Of a stretch of 64,000 bases of DNA, positions 54,345-63,988 are shown one piece after another. The stretch lies in contig CAWFXP010000004.1 of NCBI GenBank assembly GCA_963819905.1, positions 10,280-74,279 on the forward strand. The letters are read 5' to 3'. The position numbers and the translations under genes are program-made. The notes under the pieces are model-generated. The model did no database searches and was not told the origin of the DNA. It saw nothing but the letters and a program-made list of their open reading frames with translations. Each line of letters opens with the position of its first letter. Positions within the stretch are counted from its first letter, which is position 1. The stretch comes from CAWCQC01 sp963819905 (GTDB taxonomy: Bacteria; Actinomycetota; Thermoleophilia; Gaiellales; Gaiellaceae).

Positions 54345-55756
54345 GATGCGCACGGGTCGGGAACCGCGCCCGATCGTGACGCCGCGTGTACGCATCGTGG
54401 TCGTCAACTACAACGGGGGTCACCTGATCGAACGGTGCCTCGACTCGATTCCAGCCTGAACTGGCCGCAGGACGCTCTCGAGGTGATCGTCGTCGACAAC
54501 GGGTCGCGTGACGGGAGCGACCTGCAGATCGAGCGGCGGGACGGCGTGCGCCTCGTCCGCGCTCCGAGAAACCTCGGCTTTGGCGGGGCGGTGAACCTGG
54601 CTCTGTCTGACCTGGATGGAACGAACTACGTCGCGCTCGTGAACAACGACGCCGTCGTGGAGCGGGACTGGCTCCGTCTCCTCGTACAGGCGCTCGAACG
54701 TGATCTCGGGGCAGGCGCCGCCTCCCCGAAGGTTCTCTTGTCCGGCGCGTTCGCACAGGTCGAGCTGGAGACCGAGCACGCATCGTCGAGGACGCGGAGA
54801 CCATCGAGACGCTCGGGGTACGACTCGAATGCGTGCGGGTCGACGGCGCCGACCTCTCTGGGCGGACGTACTTCGCGAGCGGCTTCCACGGCCCCGAGCA
54901 AGAGGGTGCTCGCTCGTTTCAGTGGACGGGAGCCGCAGCGCGCCTCTACGTGCCGCTCGATGCCACGTCGACGTGCGTCGAGGCCAAACTACTGCTCTCG
55001 TGCGATCGCCCGAAGACCGTATCCATCGCGTCCGGGGAGTCGGTCCGGCGCATGGAGATCGGCCGCAGACCGATGTGGGTGTGCCTGCGGGCAACCGCGC
55101 TCCAGATGCCTCTGCTCAACAGCGCCGGCGCGGTGGCCCTCGAAGGTGGCTACGGCTCGGATAGGGGCTATCTCGAGCCGGATCACGGGCAGTACGACGC
55201 CGCCGACGAGGTGTTCGGCTGGTCCGGCTGCGCTGTGCTACTCCGAAGCGAGTATCTCGAGGACGTCGGGGTATTCGACGAAGACTGTTCTGTACTACGA
55301 GGACTTCGACCTTTCCTGGCGCGGGCGCGCCCGCGGGTGGAGGCATCTCTACGTCCCGGGCGCCAGGGCATGGCATGTGCACGGAGCGTCTGCCGCGACG
55401 GTGCGCACGCGCGCAGAGTTCTGGAAGGAGCGCAACCGCCTCGTCGTCCATACTCGCAACGCGCCGGCCGGGCTACGTGCGCAGCGCGTACATAGACGCG
55501 CTTCGCGGGCTAGGTTTACACGTCATTCGCGACGTATCGAGCCGGGTTCTCCGCGCTGAACAGCCCGACGTGGTCTTCGTCGCCACACGCCTCGCTGCTA
55601 TCGGTGCCGCCTTCGCCCGGCTGCCGGCGGCACTTCGCGCAGCGGGCGCGCCTGCGGCGCTTGCAAACCGCGACCGACCAGGATCTTCTTCGCTGGGTGA
55701 CGCCGCGACGTCGTCGCCGGACAGCGGAAGCAGCGTGGTACGGTAAGTTCCGTTGA
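54345..55756 (+). CDS. Family 2 glycosyltransferase with internal insertion (about five frameshifts)
   Basis: A GT2 of about 470 residues. VRIVVVNYNGGHLIERCLDS, VIVVDNGSRDGSDLQ, LVRAPRNLGFGGAVNLAL and YVALVNNDAVVERDWLRLLV form the catalytic domain. A beta-rich insert of about 130 residues follows (VDGADLSGRTYFASGFHGPE), then YYEDFDLSWRGRARGWRHLY and HGASAATVRTRAEFWKERNR. The end reads QTATDQDLLRWVTPRRRRRT. Shifts lie near 54467, 54780, 55288, 55465 and 55650. The stop at 55754-55756 overlaps the ATPase gene start (TTGA). The insert is larger than in ordinary WbbL-type enzymes. Confidence 0.8.
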
Positions 55757-57049
55757 GGGCTCCGTCTGGGATTGACGGTGCACGCGGCACTCGCTCTCCG
55801 AATGCGCGGCCGAGCGACGGGTCGCTAGGCAACGCTGTTCGCTGTGACGGTCTTTGGAAGACTTTTCGCATCCCGGTAGACCGTCCTTACACGTTGAAGC
55901 AGCGAGCACTCGCACCACGCCGGTCACGGGCAACACGTCAGCTCGACGCGCTCCGTGAGGTGTCGTTCGAGGTGCGTCGCGGGCGAGTTCTTCGGCGTCA
56001 TCGGCGCAAACGGGTCGGGCAAGAGCACCTTGCTCAAATGCCTCGCCGGCATCTACCTCCCGGACCAGGGTCGCGTGACCGTCTCAGGGCGCATCTCGCC
56101 CTTCATCGAACTCGGCGTCGGCTTCAACGGCGAGCTACCGGCGCTCGACAACGTGGTGGTCAACGCCTCGCTCCTCGGCCTCTCCCCCGCGGAGGCTCGC
56201 CGGCGCTTCCCGGCGATCGTGGAGTTCGCCGAGCTGGAGGACTTCGTCGACCTGAAGCTCAAGAACTATTCGTCCGGCATGCAGGTGCGGCTCGGATTTT
56301 CCGCTGCGATCCAGTCCGACGCCGACGTCTACCTCGTCGACGAGGTTCTTGCGGTTGGTGACGCTCGCTTCCAGCAGAAATGCTTCGACACGTTTCGGCG
56401 GTTCAAGCGCGAGAAACGGACGGTTCTGTTCGTCAGCCACGATCTTGCGACCGTCGAGCGATTCTGTGACAGGGTCATGTTGCTCGAGCACGGCGTCGTG
56501 GCCGCCATCGGCGATCCTCATGACGTTGTCCACGAGTACCGTGGCCACGCGTTCCTCGAAGCGCGAGAAGAAGCCAGCAGCGATGGGCGAACGGTGCGAT
56601 GGGGTGACGGCTCGGCCGAGATCATCGAGGCGTGGCTCCACGACGACGACGACAACCCGGTGACGGCAGTCGAGCAGGGCGAATGGGTCACGCTGCGTGT
56701 CCGGGTGCGCTTTCACCGGCCGCACCACAACCCGATCTTCGGCGCTATCGTCAAGACGGAGAACGCTGACCATGCGTTCGTGACGAACACGATGTTCGAC
56801 GGGTGCCGCACCGGCGTATTCAGCCCGCTTGAAGACGCCGTATACGCGGTCCGCTTTCGCGCGCTGCTGGCGGACGGGCACTACAGCGTGTCTCCCGCGG
56901 TGGCGTACGAGGATGCGAATCGCTTCGCGGACTGGCGAGAGGAGTTCCTGAGTCTGCGCGTCAACGGCCGCGTCACGTCGGGAGGAATCGTGGACCTTCC
57001 CCATGACTCGACCGTGGAAAGCGCCGTTCGCTCAGTCGGGGCCCAATGA
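55753..57049 (+). CDS. wzt: Polysaccharide ABC exporter ATPase, Wzt type (one frameshift)
   Basis: The ATP-binding half of an O-antigen/teichoic acid-type exporter, about 431 residues. Walker A is GVIGANGSGKSTLLKCLAGI, signature YSSGMQVRLGFSAAIQSDAD, Walker B VYLVDEVLAVGDARF. Beyond residue about 285 is a Wzt-type carbohydrate-binding domain (VEQGEWVTLRVRVRFHRPHH, NTMFDGCRTGVFSPLEDAVY), which in known cases reads the glycan end. The start is TTG 55753, overlapping the upstream stop. A surplus base near 55980 splits REVSFEVRRG from EFFGVIGANG. It overlaps wzm by four bases. Confidence 0.9.
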
Positions 57050-57886
57050 GCTCGACGACGCCTGGTACGCAGGACCAACGCCTTCGTGCGGGGGCTCCGG
57101 AATGGCTGCGCTTTCTCTACATCGCGCGCTCGCTTGCGGTCATGGAGTTCAAGCTGCGCTACTTCGGATCCTTGCTCGGCTATCTCTGGACGCTGTTCCG
57201 GCCGCTGCTTCTGTTCGGCGTCCTCTACCTCGTGTTCACGAGGATCATTCGTCTGGGCGACGATGTGCCGCACTACCCGGTTGTCCTAATGATCGGGATC
57301 GTGTTGTGGAGCTTCTTCGCGGATGCGACCAGCTCATCGCTTCCGAGCCTCGTGGCCCGCGAGACGCTTCTGCGCAAGTTGGCGTTCCCGCGGCTCGCGA
57401 TACCCGTAGCTGCCACGGCCACCGCGGCTGCGAACTTCGCGCTCGGACTGATCGTCGTGCTCCTGTTCGCTGTGGTCGACGGCGTTTCTCCCAGCGTGAC
57501 CTGGCTCTACGTCATTCCGATCGCCCTGGGCACGGTCGGGTTCGCCATCGGCGATCGCTCTGCTCTTGAGCGTTCTCTTCGTGCGCTTTCGGGACATGCA
57601 GCCGATCTGGGAGATCTCGCTGCAGCTCCTGTTCTGGGCAAGTCCGATCATCTACACGATCGAGTTCGTACCGGCGCAGTTTCGCGAGTACGTGCTCTGG
57701 AACCCGTTTGCTGCTGCCGTGCAGGAAACGAGACACCAGGTTGTCGGCGCGGGTTCACCCTCGGTCGCGGAGGTGATGGGCAGCGTCTACGAGGTGCTGA
57801 TCCCGGTCGGCATCGTGGCTGCGGTCTGCATCGTCGGTTGGTTCACCTTCGGCCGACTCGCACCGCGCGTCGCGGAGGATCTGTAG
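57046..57886 (+). CDS. wzm: Polysaccharide ABC exporter permease, Wzm type (one frameshift)
   Basis: The membrane half of the exporter, about 279 residues with six membrane segments. EFKLRYFGSLLGYLWTLFRP is the signature of ABC-2 glycan permeases. YPVVLMIGIVLWSFFADATS, LLRKLAFPRLAIPVAAT and FASPI-like LLFWASPIIYTIEFVPAQFR follow. The shift is near 57555, between GTVGFAIG and LLLSVLFVRFRD. ATG 57046 overlaps wzt. It would move finished lipid-linked chains across the inner membrane. Confidence 0.9.
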
Positions 57887-58086
57887 TGGTGCAGAAGCAG
57901 GAGCCGCGTCGCGACGGCCTCCCGGTGGAGGATCGCCTACGGCGGCTCGAGCGTGCCCTCGAGGAGGTCACCGCGGAACGTAGCAAGCTCTGGGCCGAGC
58001 TCCATCGGCGGAAGGCGCTCGAGCACGAGGTCGAGCACTACAAGAACGTCATTCACGGCTTCGAGCGTCGCGCTCATGGCGAATGA
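57886..58086 (+). CDS. Small coiled-coil protein next to the exporter
   Basis: A 66-residue frame from GTG 57886, sharing one base with the wzm stop. DRLRRLERALEEVTAERSKL and WAELHRRKALEHEVEHYKNV make an amphipathic, heptad-like helix almost end to end. There is no signal or membrane segment. No family is recognised. Its position inside the exporter operon and its coiled-coil nature hint at a scaffold or length-control role, which is inference. Confidence 0.55.
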   Translation: MVQKQEPRRDGLPVEDRLRRLERALEEVTAERSKLWAELHRRKALEHEVEHYKNVIHGFERRAHGE

Positions 58087-58170
58087 CGGCTCCGCTTCGA
58101 AGCGCGAAGGCCAAGGTCGATCGCCTCCGCGAGCTGGCTCGCCTCGCGGCCGTCGCTGGCTGCGCGAGCT

Positions 58171-59310
58171 GTGAGCGACGGCGTCGTCACCGTCGCGATT
58201 CCCGTCCTGAACGGGGCGGCGTTTCTGGACGAGGTGCTCGCCGCCGTCCGCGCACAGCGCGTCGAGCGCGAGGTCGAGCTTCTCGTGGTCGACTCCGGAT
58301 CGACCGACGGCTCGCTCGAGATCGCCGGGCGATTCGATGCGCGCATGGTCGAGATCCGAACGAGCGAGTATCGCACGGCGGAACCCGGAACCGGATCATG
58401 GAGCTCGCCCGAGGCGACCACGTCGCGTTTCTGACGCAGGACGCGACCCCGGCGCACGAGGACTGGCTCGCCGCGCTGCTCGACGGTTCGCGGAGGCCCC
58501 CGACGTGGCCGCGGTCTTCGGTCCGCACCTCCCCAGAGCCGACGCCCCCACATGATCGCGCGCGAGCTCGAAGAGCACTTCAAGACCTGGGGCGACGGAA
58601 CCGAGATCGATGTGCAGCGGCTTCACCGCGATGCCGAAGGCTCGCCGAGTACCGTGCGAACCCCGGCCGGTTCACGTTCCTCTCGAGCGTCAACTGCTGC
58701 ATCGCGCGCTGGGCATGGGAAGCCGTGCCGTACCGCGATGTGCCGTACGCGGAAGATCAGCTTCTCGGTCGTGAGCTGATCGAAGCCGGCTACGCGCAAG
58801 GTGTTCCAGCCCCGTGCCGAGGTCTACCACTCGCATCGGTATCCCACCGATTGCTTCATGCGGCGGTACTTCGACGAGTATCGCGGGCTTGCGCGAGGTG
58901 CTCGGCCACCGCGAGCCTGCCATCCCGCGGACAGTGTTCGGTAGCGTGCGAAGTCTTGTCGCGGCCGACCGAAGCGTGGCTCGCGGCCCGTGGAGCGCGC
59001 GGGTGGAAACTTCGCGCTGCGGCTTGGTCGCTCGTGGCGACACCATCTGCTCAGGAGCCTCGGGGCCGCTCTCGGCTCGCGGGCGCAACCGGCTACCACC
59101 GTGGACGCGCGGGTTGCTGTCGTACGAAAATCGTTCGACCTTCGAGCCGTTCGACAGTCCCCGGAGCCCGCTGCTCGAGGATCCCATGCCGTGGCCGCGA
59201 CGCCCGGTTCACGTCGATCCGCTTGGCGAGTGGGGGTTCGTCAGGGAGCGGCAGGCGGCGGCTCGAGTCGCGCCGCGTCCGCCACCATGGTCGTCCTCTC
59301 GGCCCGTTGA
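58171..59310 (+). CDS. Family 2 glycosyltransferase (many frameshifts)
   Basis: The start VTVAIPVLNGAAFLDEVLAA and LLVVDSGSTDGSLEIAGRFD are clear from GTG 58171. Further GT2 blocks occur in changing frames: MELARGDHVAFLTQDATPAH, HEDWLAALLDG, DVAAVFGPHLPRADA, FTFLSSVNCCIARWAWEAVP, YRDVPYAEDQLLGRELIEAG and RAEVYHSHRYPTDCFMRRYF-like text. At least six shifts lie between 58370 and 59000. The C-terminus is uncertain; a stop at 59308-59310 overlapping the next start (TTGA) fits the coupling pattern. This is the most damaged gene in the window, yet all blocks are in order. Confidence 0.7.
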
Positions 59311-60381
59311 CGATCGCTTGGGTCGTGCCGCCATGGGGCATCGGGTCGGGAGGTCACATGACGATCTTCCGTCTGGTGCGGCAGCTCGAGCTGCGCGGCA
59401 ACGCGTGCGCCGTATTCGTCTTCGACCCCTTCGGCCTAGAGGCTCGATCAGCGCCGGTGCTGCGCGAGGAGATTCGTCAGCACTTCCTGCCTGTCGAGGC
59501 CCCCGTGTTCGTCGGTCTCGAAGACTTCCACTCGGCCGACGTGGCTCTCGCGACGAACTGGTGGACCGCCTACCCGGTTAGCGATCTACCGAACTGCCTA
59601 GTGAAGGCATACCTCGTCCAGGACTTCGAACCCTCGTTCTATCCGATGTCCGCTGAGTACCTGTGGGCGAGGAGACGTACCGGATGGGGCTTCGCTGCAT
59701 CACGTTCACCCCCTGGCTCGCCCAGATGATGCGTGATGAGAACGGGCTCGCGCCGGCCGAGTTCACGTATGGCACGGATCTCGAGACGTATCAGTTTGCG
59801 CCGCTCGTCGAGCGTGAGCCGGGCCTCGTCGTCGTCTACGCACGGCGCGAGACTCCCCGGCGCGGCGTCGAGCTGGCGCTTGCCGGCCTCGCGTCCCTCG
59901 TCGGTCGCCGCCAAGGCATCCGGGTCGTGCTCTTCGGATCGGGCAGCGCCCGCGACCGTGCCGTTTCCCTGTGAGGACATTGGCGTTCTCCCGGCCGAGG
60001 AGTTGGCGCTTCTCTATCGTCGGGCGACCGCCGGTATCGCCCTCTCGCTGACGAACCTTTCGCTCGTGACGCTTGAGATGATGGCGAGCGGGCTTCCGGT
60101 AGTTGAGCTGAACTCACAGAACGTCACCAGCATCTTGGGCGACTCAGGAGAGCTCGCCATGCTCGCCGATCCGCACCCGGATGCGATCGCTGCCGCGCTC
60201 GAGACGATCCTCGACGATCCCATCGGGACAGCGATGATGGCGAGCCGAGCGCGCGAGTTTGTTGAGAAGCGGAGCTGGGCACGTGCAGGACAGGAACTCG
60301 AGACACGGCTGCGTGAGTTCCTTGACGAAGACGACGCTCCCTCGGACAGCGGGGAGAACGACCGGCATGTACCAGACATGA
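59307..60381 (+). CDS. Family 4-like glycosyltransferase (frameshifts)
   Basis: Starts at TTG 59307: LTIAWVVPPWGIGSGGHMTI, then FRLVRQLELRGNACAVFVFD and YLVQDFEPSFYPMSAEYLWA, typical of rhamnan/WsaF-type transferases. Shifts near 59670 and 59965 change frame; CITFTPWLAQMMRDENGLAP, VVYARRETPRRGVELALAGL and GVLPAEELALLYRRATAGIA follow, then LSLVTLEMMASGLPVVELNS. The last frame runs without a stop into the methyltransferase; a TGA at 60379-60381 in another frame, overlapping that gene's ATG, is the likely true end after a further shift. Confidence 0.72.
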
Positions 60382-61037
60382 GTCTGGTCGCGCAGGCAGG
60401 TGTCTCAGGTGAACAAGCTCGTGAACTTGCCCAAGAGATCGGGAGAAACTGGGAAGACACCACGTATTACGACCAGGCCGAGCACGAGATCGATCGCCTC
60501 TGGGACGAGCTCATCTGGCCGCTAATCGCGGACTCTGACTTCACCGTCGTCGTAGATCTGGCGGCGGGCCACGGCCGCAACACGGAGAAGCTCCGCGAGT
60601 TCGCGAGAAAGGTCTACGTTGTCGACATCAACCCGGAGAACATCGAGTTCTGCCGGAGGCGGTTCGCCCACGATCCTCGAGTTGAGTACCTCGTGTGCGA
60701 CGGCACCAGTCTACGAGGGATTCCAGATGGTGAGGTAACGTTCGTCTATTCCTTCGACTCGATGGTTCACTTCGACACCGACACGATCCGCGCCTACCTC
60801 CAGGACTTCAGGCGAGTCTTGCGAGCAGGCGGCCGAGCCGTATGCCACCACTCGAACTACTCCGAGAATCCGACGGGCGACTTCCGTCGGAACCCCCATT
60901 GGCGCAACTTCATGTCGAGGGAGCTCTTCGAGCATCTCGCACACAAGGAAGGACTCCGCGTCGTGCGCACTCGTTTGGTCGACTGGGAGCTGCCGGACCT
61001 GGACTGCATTACGGTGCTCGAGTCCTCTAGATGGTGA
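60378..61037 (+). CDS. SAM-dependent class I methyltransferase
   Basis: A 219-residue enzyme from ATG 60378. The SAM loop is VVVDLAAGHGRNTEKLREFA with VYVVDINPENIEFCRRRF as motif II and VTFVYSFDSMVHFDTDTIRA as motif IV. The ending LVDWELPDLDCITVLESSRW is compact. It may methylate a sugar or the end of the chain made by this locus. It follows the glycosyltransferase in the same frame with no stop between, so a fused protein is possible but less likely than ATGA coupling. Confidence 0.82.
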   Translation: MSLVAQAGVSGEQARELAQEIGRNWEDTTYYDQAEHEIDRLWDELIWPLIADSDFTVVVDLAAGHGRNTEKLREFARKVYVVDINPENIEFCRRRFAHDPRVEYLVCDGTSLRGIPDGEVTFVYSFDSMVHFDTDTIRAYLQDFRRVLRAGGRAVCHHSNYSENPTGDFRRNPHWRNFMSRELFEHLAHKEGLRVVRTRLVDWELPDLDCITVLESSRW

Positions 61038-61134
61038 CGCGCCTTCGGTAGAGTGCGGCCCGCCGCAGATGGCGAGGCGAATGAACGATGGTGACGATTC
61101 CACGAGCTCATGCTCGGCTCGCGGCAGGGAAGCG

Positions 61135-61974
61135 TCAAGAGGGTAGATCGTAGACGCGGAGAAGGACCCGGCCCGCCATGTTGCCACCGAGACTTGGGCG
61201 GTTGCCGCCGCCGAAAAACAGGTATAGCCGGTCGCCGACCATGAGCGGCTCAGGGTCGATCGCATTTTTTGGGTAGGTGCTCCCACCGGCGGCAATGAAT
61301 GGCCCTGGGCAGCGCAGCCAGGCGTCTCCTTTCTTGTATGCGAGGCCGATATGACGAGGTCTATCGCTGTGGCCGACGCCTGCGTAAAACATCAACCGAC
61401 GCTTTGCCATAGAAAACACTGCAGGCTCGCCGAGGTCGAGACTGTCCCATCCAGGCATGCGTGCCAAGATCACCCTGAAGCCATTCCAGCCTCGATCGCT
61501 GAACAAGGCAGAACCAATATCGGCTCCGGCTAGACCGGGACGACCCGCAAAGTAGATGCGCAGTTGCTCTCCGACTGGGCGCAAGTACAGGTCTGATGTG
61601 ATTGCCCGCCAGCCCGGCTCTTCCGGGATACGTCCTGCCTTCTCCCAAGTGAGCCCAGTTTGGCTCCGGAGGAGCAGGGGATTACCGTCGCGGTCGGTGG
61701 CACCGTGCCACAGCTCGCCCCTCCAGCGGGCCGTACCTCCATTGTAGAAGTCGCCGACTTGCCGTAGCACGCGGTATGGACCCTCGGGCCTATCCGCCAC
61801 GGCGACGCCAGTTGACCAACGGCCGGCATCCGTCGCCACACGGTTGCCAGAAAAGAACAGAAGATACCTGCCTTGCCATCGAACGACGTCAGGATTGAGC
61901 ACGTCTACCGAGTAGAACGTGCCTGGTCTCGGGTGGAGTAGCACCTCTCGAAGATCGGCTCGCCGATTTGACAC
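61135..61974 (-). CDS. Five-bladed propeller glycosidase-like protein (GH43/GH32 type)
   Basis: A 279-residue beta-rich protein from GTG 61974. DVLNPDVVRWQGRYLLFFSG, WSTGVAVADRPEGPYRVL, GGTARWRGELWHGATDRDGN, ITSDLYLRPVGEQLRIYFAG, GEPAVFSMAKRRLMFYAGVG and AIDPEPLMVGDRLYLFFGGG show one repeating blade pattern. The Asp in LNPDVV and Glu in GEPAVF sit where GH43-type enzymes keep catalytic acids. Local GC is visibly lower than in the core genes. A signal-like stretch LATLVAASTLALS is readable just upstream in another frame, so a frameshift may hide an export signal. Confidence 0.7.
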   Translation of the reverse strand: MSNRRADLREVLLHPRPGTFYSVDVLNPDVVRWQGRYLLFFSGNRVATDAGRWSTGVAVADRPEGPYRVLRQVGDFYNGGTARWRGELWHGATDRDGNPLLLRSQTGLTWEKAGRIPEEPGWRAITSDLYLRPVGEQLRIYFAGRPGLAGADIGSALFSDRGWNGFRVILARMPGWDSLDLGEPAVFSMAKRRLMFYAGVGHSDRPRHIGLAYKKGDAWLRCPGPFIAAGGSTYPKNAIDPEPLMVGDRLYLFFGGGNRPSLGGNMAGRVLLRVYDLPS

Positions 61975-62075
61975 GGTGACAGCGCGAGCGTTGAAGCGGC
62001 TACCAGCGTTGCGAGGATGGGTGAATCTTAGTGTCGGCCAGATGGTCCTATCGAGGCGTCGAGCGATCTTCGAAC

Positions 62076-62957
62076 CTACCTCTTGCTCGCGATGATCTCG
62101 AATCCCGGAGCGACCCGTGCCCAGGCGTTTGCTGCCTCGGGCTCGTTCATCAGCCGATCTCCGAAGCCGGGCAGAAGCTCGACGACCGTGCTCAGAGCGG
62201 TTTCGAGGCGCATGAGCTCCTGGCGATCCGAGTGGAAGAGCGTGGGTCTCTTGCTCAGTGCTTCCACCATCTCCATGACGTCGAGGAGCGAGACGGCAAT
62301 CTGCTCGAGCGGTGCGTACCGGCTGGGTGCAAGGTGGACGATGTCGAAGCGATGGAAGAGCCGTTTCAAACCCATGTCCGTGGCATTGAAGAAGTGGTTT
62401 GGATAGCCGTGGACGTGCTGGTGAAATGCGGCGAGCACATAGACCTGGCCGCCTGGTTTCAACACTCGAAATATCTCGTCGGCGGCCAGCCAGGGCGAAT
62501 GCAGGTGCTCGAACACGGCCAATGAGAAGACATAGTCGAACACCTCGGCTTCGAAAGGAAGGCGGTGCGCATCGGCCACATAGTCGAGGCCGGACGAGTA
62601 CAGATAGGCATCTGTCTTGACGAGCTGAGGTAAAGAGCAGATGTCGACGCCGGCTCCAATCTCGAGGACGAGGCCCCCTGAAGCGAGAGCCCTGCGAACG
62701 AACGGAATCGGCAGCGTCTCGGCATTCTGCACCGGCAGGCGAGAAGCTGCGCCGCTCTGATTCAGCTGTTCGGCGTCTTCGACGTCTCTGAGAACAGGCA
62801 CTCCATCGAGGCGGGGGACGATCGTCCCGCAGGCCTCACATCGCTCCAGAACGTCGCTTCCGATACCGATCCGGTGCCGGCACTGAAAGCAGACGACTTC
62901 GAGCTGCCTCTTATCGATTGACCCCGCCCTTGCGCCTGATGAAACCGAAGGAAGCAC
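62076..62957 (-). CDS. Methyltransferase with N-terminal zinc ribbon
   Basis: A 293-residue class I methyltransferase. The zinc ribbon is CFQCRHRIGIGSDVLERCEA followed by CG. LVLEIGAGVDICSLPQLVKT is the SAM loop, YVADAHRLPFEAEVFDYVFS motif II-III, and LKPGGQVYVLAAFHQHVHGY is typical of type 11 enzymes in glycan loci. The ATG at 62957 lies inside the upstream gene by about 47 bases; a later non-ATG start cannot be excluded. The 100-base gap to the propeller gene is non-coding. Confidence 0.82.
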   Translation of the reverse strand: MLPSVSSGARAGSIDKRQLEVVCFQCRHRIGIGSDVLERCEACGTIVPRLDGVPVLRDVEDAEQLNQSGAASRLPVQNAETLPIPFVRRALASGGLVLEIGAGVDICSLPQLVKTDAYLYSSGLDYVADAHRLPFEAEVFDYVFSLAVFEHLHSPWLAADEIFRVLKPGGQVYVLAAFHQHVHGYPNHFFNATDMGLKRLFHRFDIVHLAPSRYAPLEQIAVSLLDVMEMVEALSKRPTLFHSDRQELMRLETALSTVVELLPGFGDRLMNEPEAANAWARVAPGFEIIASKR

Positions 62958-63988
62958 GCAGCGGCTGGGTGAACCGCCACGACCGCGAAGCCTCCATGAT
63001 GTCTATCTGTGCTCTGGCGGCGTCTAGCTGATGCTCGAGCTCGAGCGCGCGAGTCCGGCAGGTTATCGAGCTCCTGTTCGACTTGCCCGGCCCGCTCTGC
63101 CCAGGAAGTACGCTCTGTATCGGCTTCGCGAGCGCGCGCCTGCCACGCCGCTTGCTCGTGTTCGCTCAGGGCTCGTTGGCGCTCGGCTTCGAGGGCACGC
63201 GCCTTCGCGTCGTCGAGCTCGCGCAGCAGCTCTCCCACGTTGCCTCGTGCGCCGCCGAGCTCCACGGCCATCCGCTGCGCTTCGTAGATGCCGGTTGCAA
63301 CGGCGACCGGCCTTGGCTTACGCCGCGCCGCGCCACACACCACGACGGAGAACAGCTCCTGGCCGGGAGCTGCGCCAACGGTCTTGGCGAGGCTCACCTG
63401 AAGCCGCTTGTCAGGATCGTCGCTCCTCAGTATGCGCTCGTCTACCACGGCGGAGACAAGCCAGTTCTGCTGGAAGAGCCGCAGCCGGTCAGAGAACTTC
63501 ACCCCGAGGAGCTCGAGGAACTCGTCGGGCGTCAGCTCGACCGAGTGGTATTCGTTGTCGATCAGGTACTCGTCGCGGTTCGGCGTCGAGATGACCAGCT
63601 GTCCTTCGTCGGTGAGAACTCGGCGGAACTCCGCGATTGCCCTCCCTGGGTCAGGCATGTGCTCGATCGTCTCGAACGAGACAACCAGGTCGAAGGACGC
63701 ATCCTCGAAGGGGAGTTCGCGGACGTCGCCTTCGACGGCGTCGATCCCATGGCGGCGACGTACGTGCTCGACAACCGCACGGTCGACGTCGAGGCCGACG
63801 ACCGATGCGGCTCCAGCTTCGCGTAGCATCACGCACCCGTAGCCCTCTCCGCACGCAGCATCGAGCACGCGCTTGCCGCTCGCTAGCTGAGCGGCAAGCC
63901 GGTAGCGGGCGACATGCTCGGCGAAGACGAGCTCCTCACGCTGGAGCTCTGGGATGACGCGCTCACCAGTCGCCTCGAGCACGTGCAC
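62911..63988 (-). CDS. Methyltransferase with C-terminal coiled coil (one frameshift)
   Basis: About 358 residues from GTG 63988. LEATGERVIPELQREELVFA opens the family, KRVLDAACGEGYGCVMLREA is the SAM loop and FDLVVSFETIEHMPDPGRAI motif IV. From about residue 235 on is a long coiled coil (ELLRELDDAKARALEAERQR, ALSEHEQAAWQARAREADTE). A surplus base near 63040 changes frame; the true end is LEHQLDAARAQIDIMEASRS, then WRFTQPLRASFGFIRRK, a tail common to glycan-locus enzymes. The start lies 12 bases from the window edge; N-terminal text fits the family start. Confidence 0.82.
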
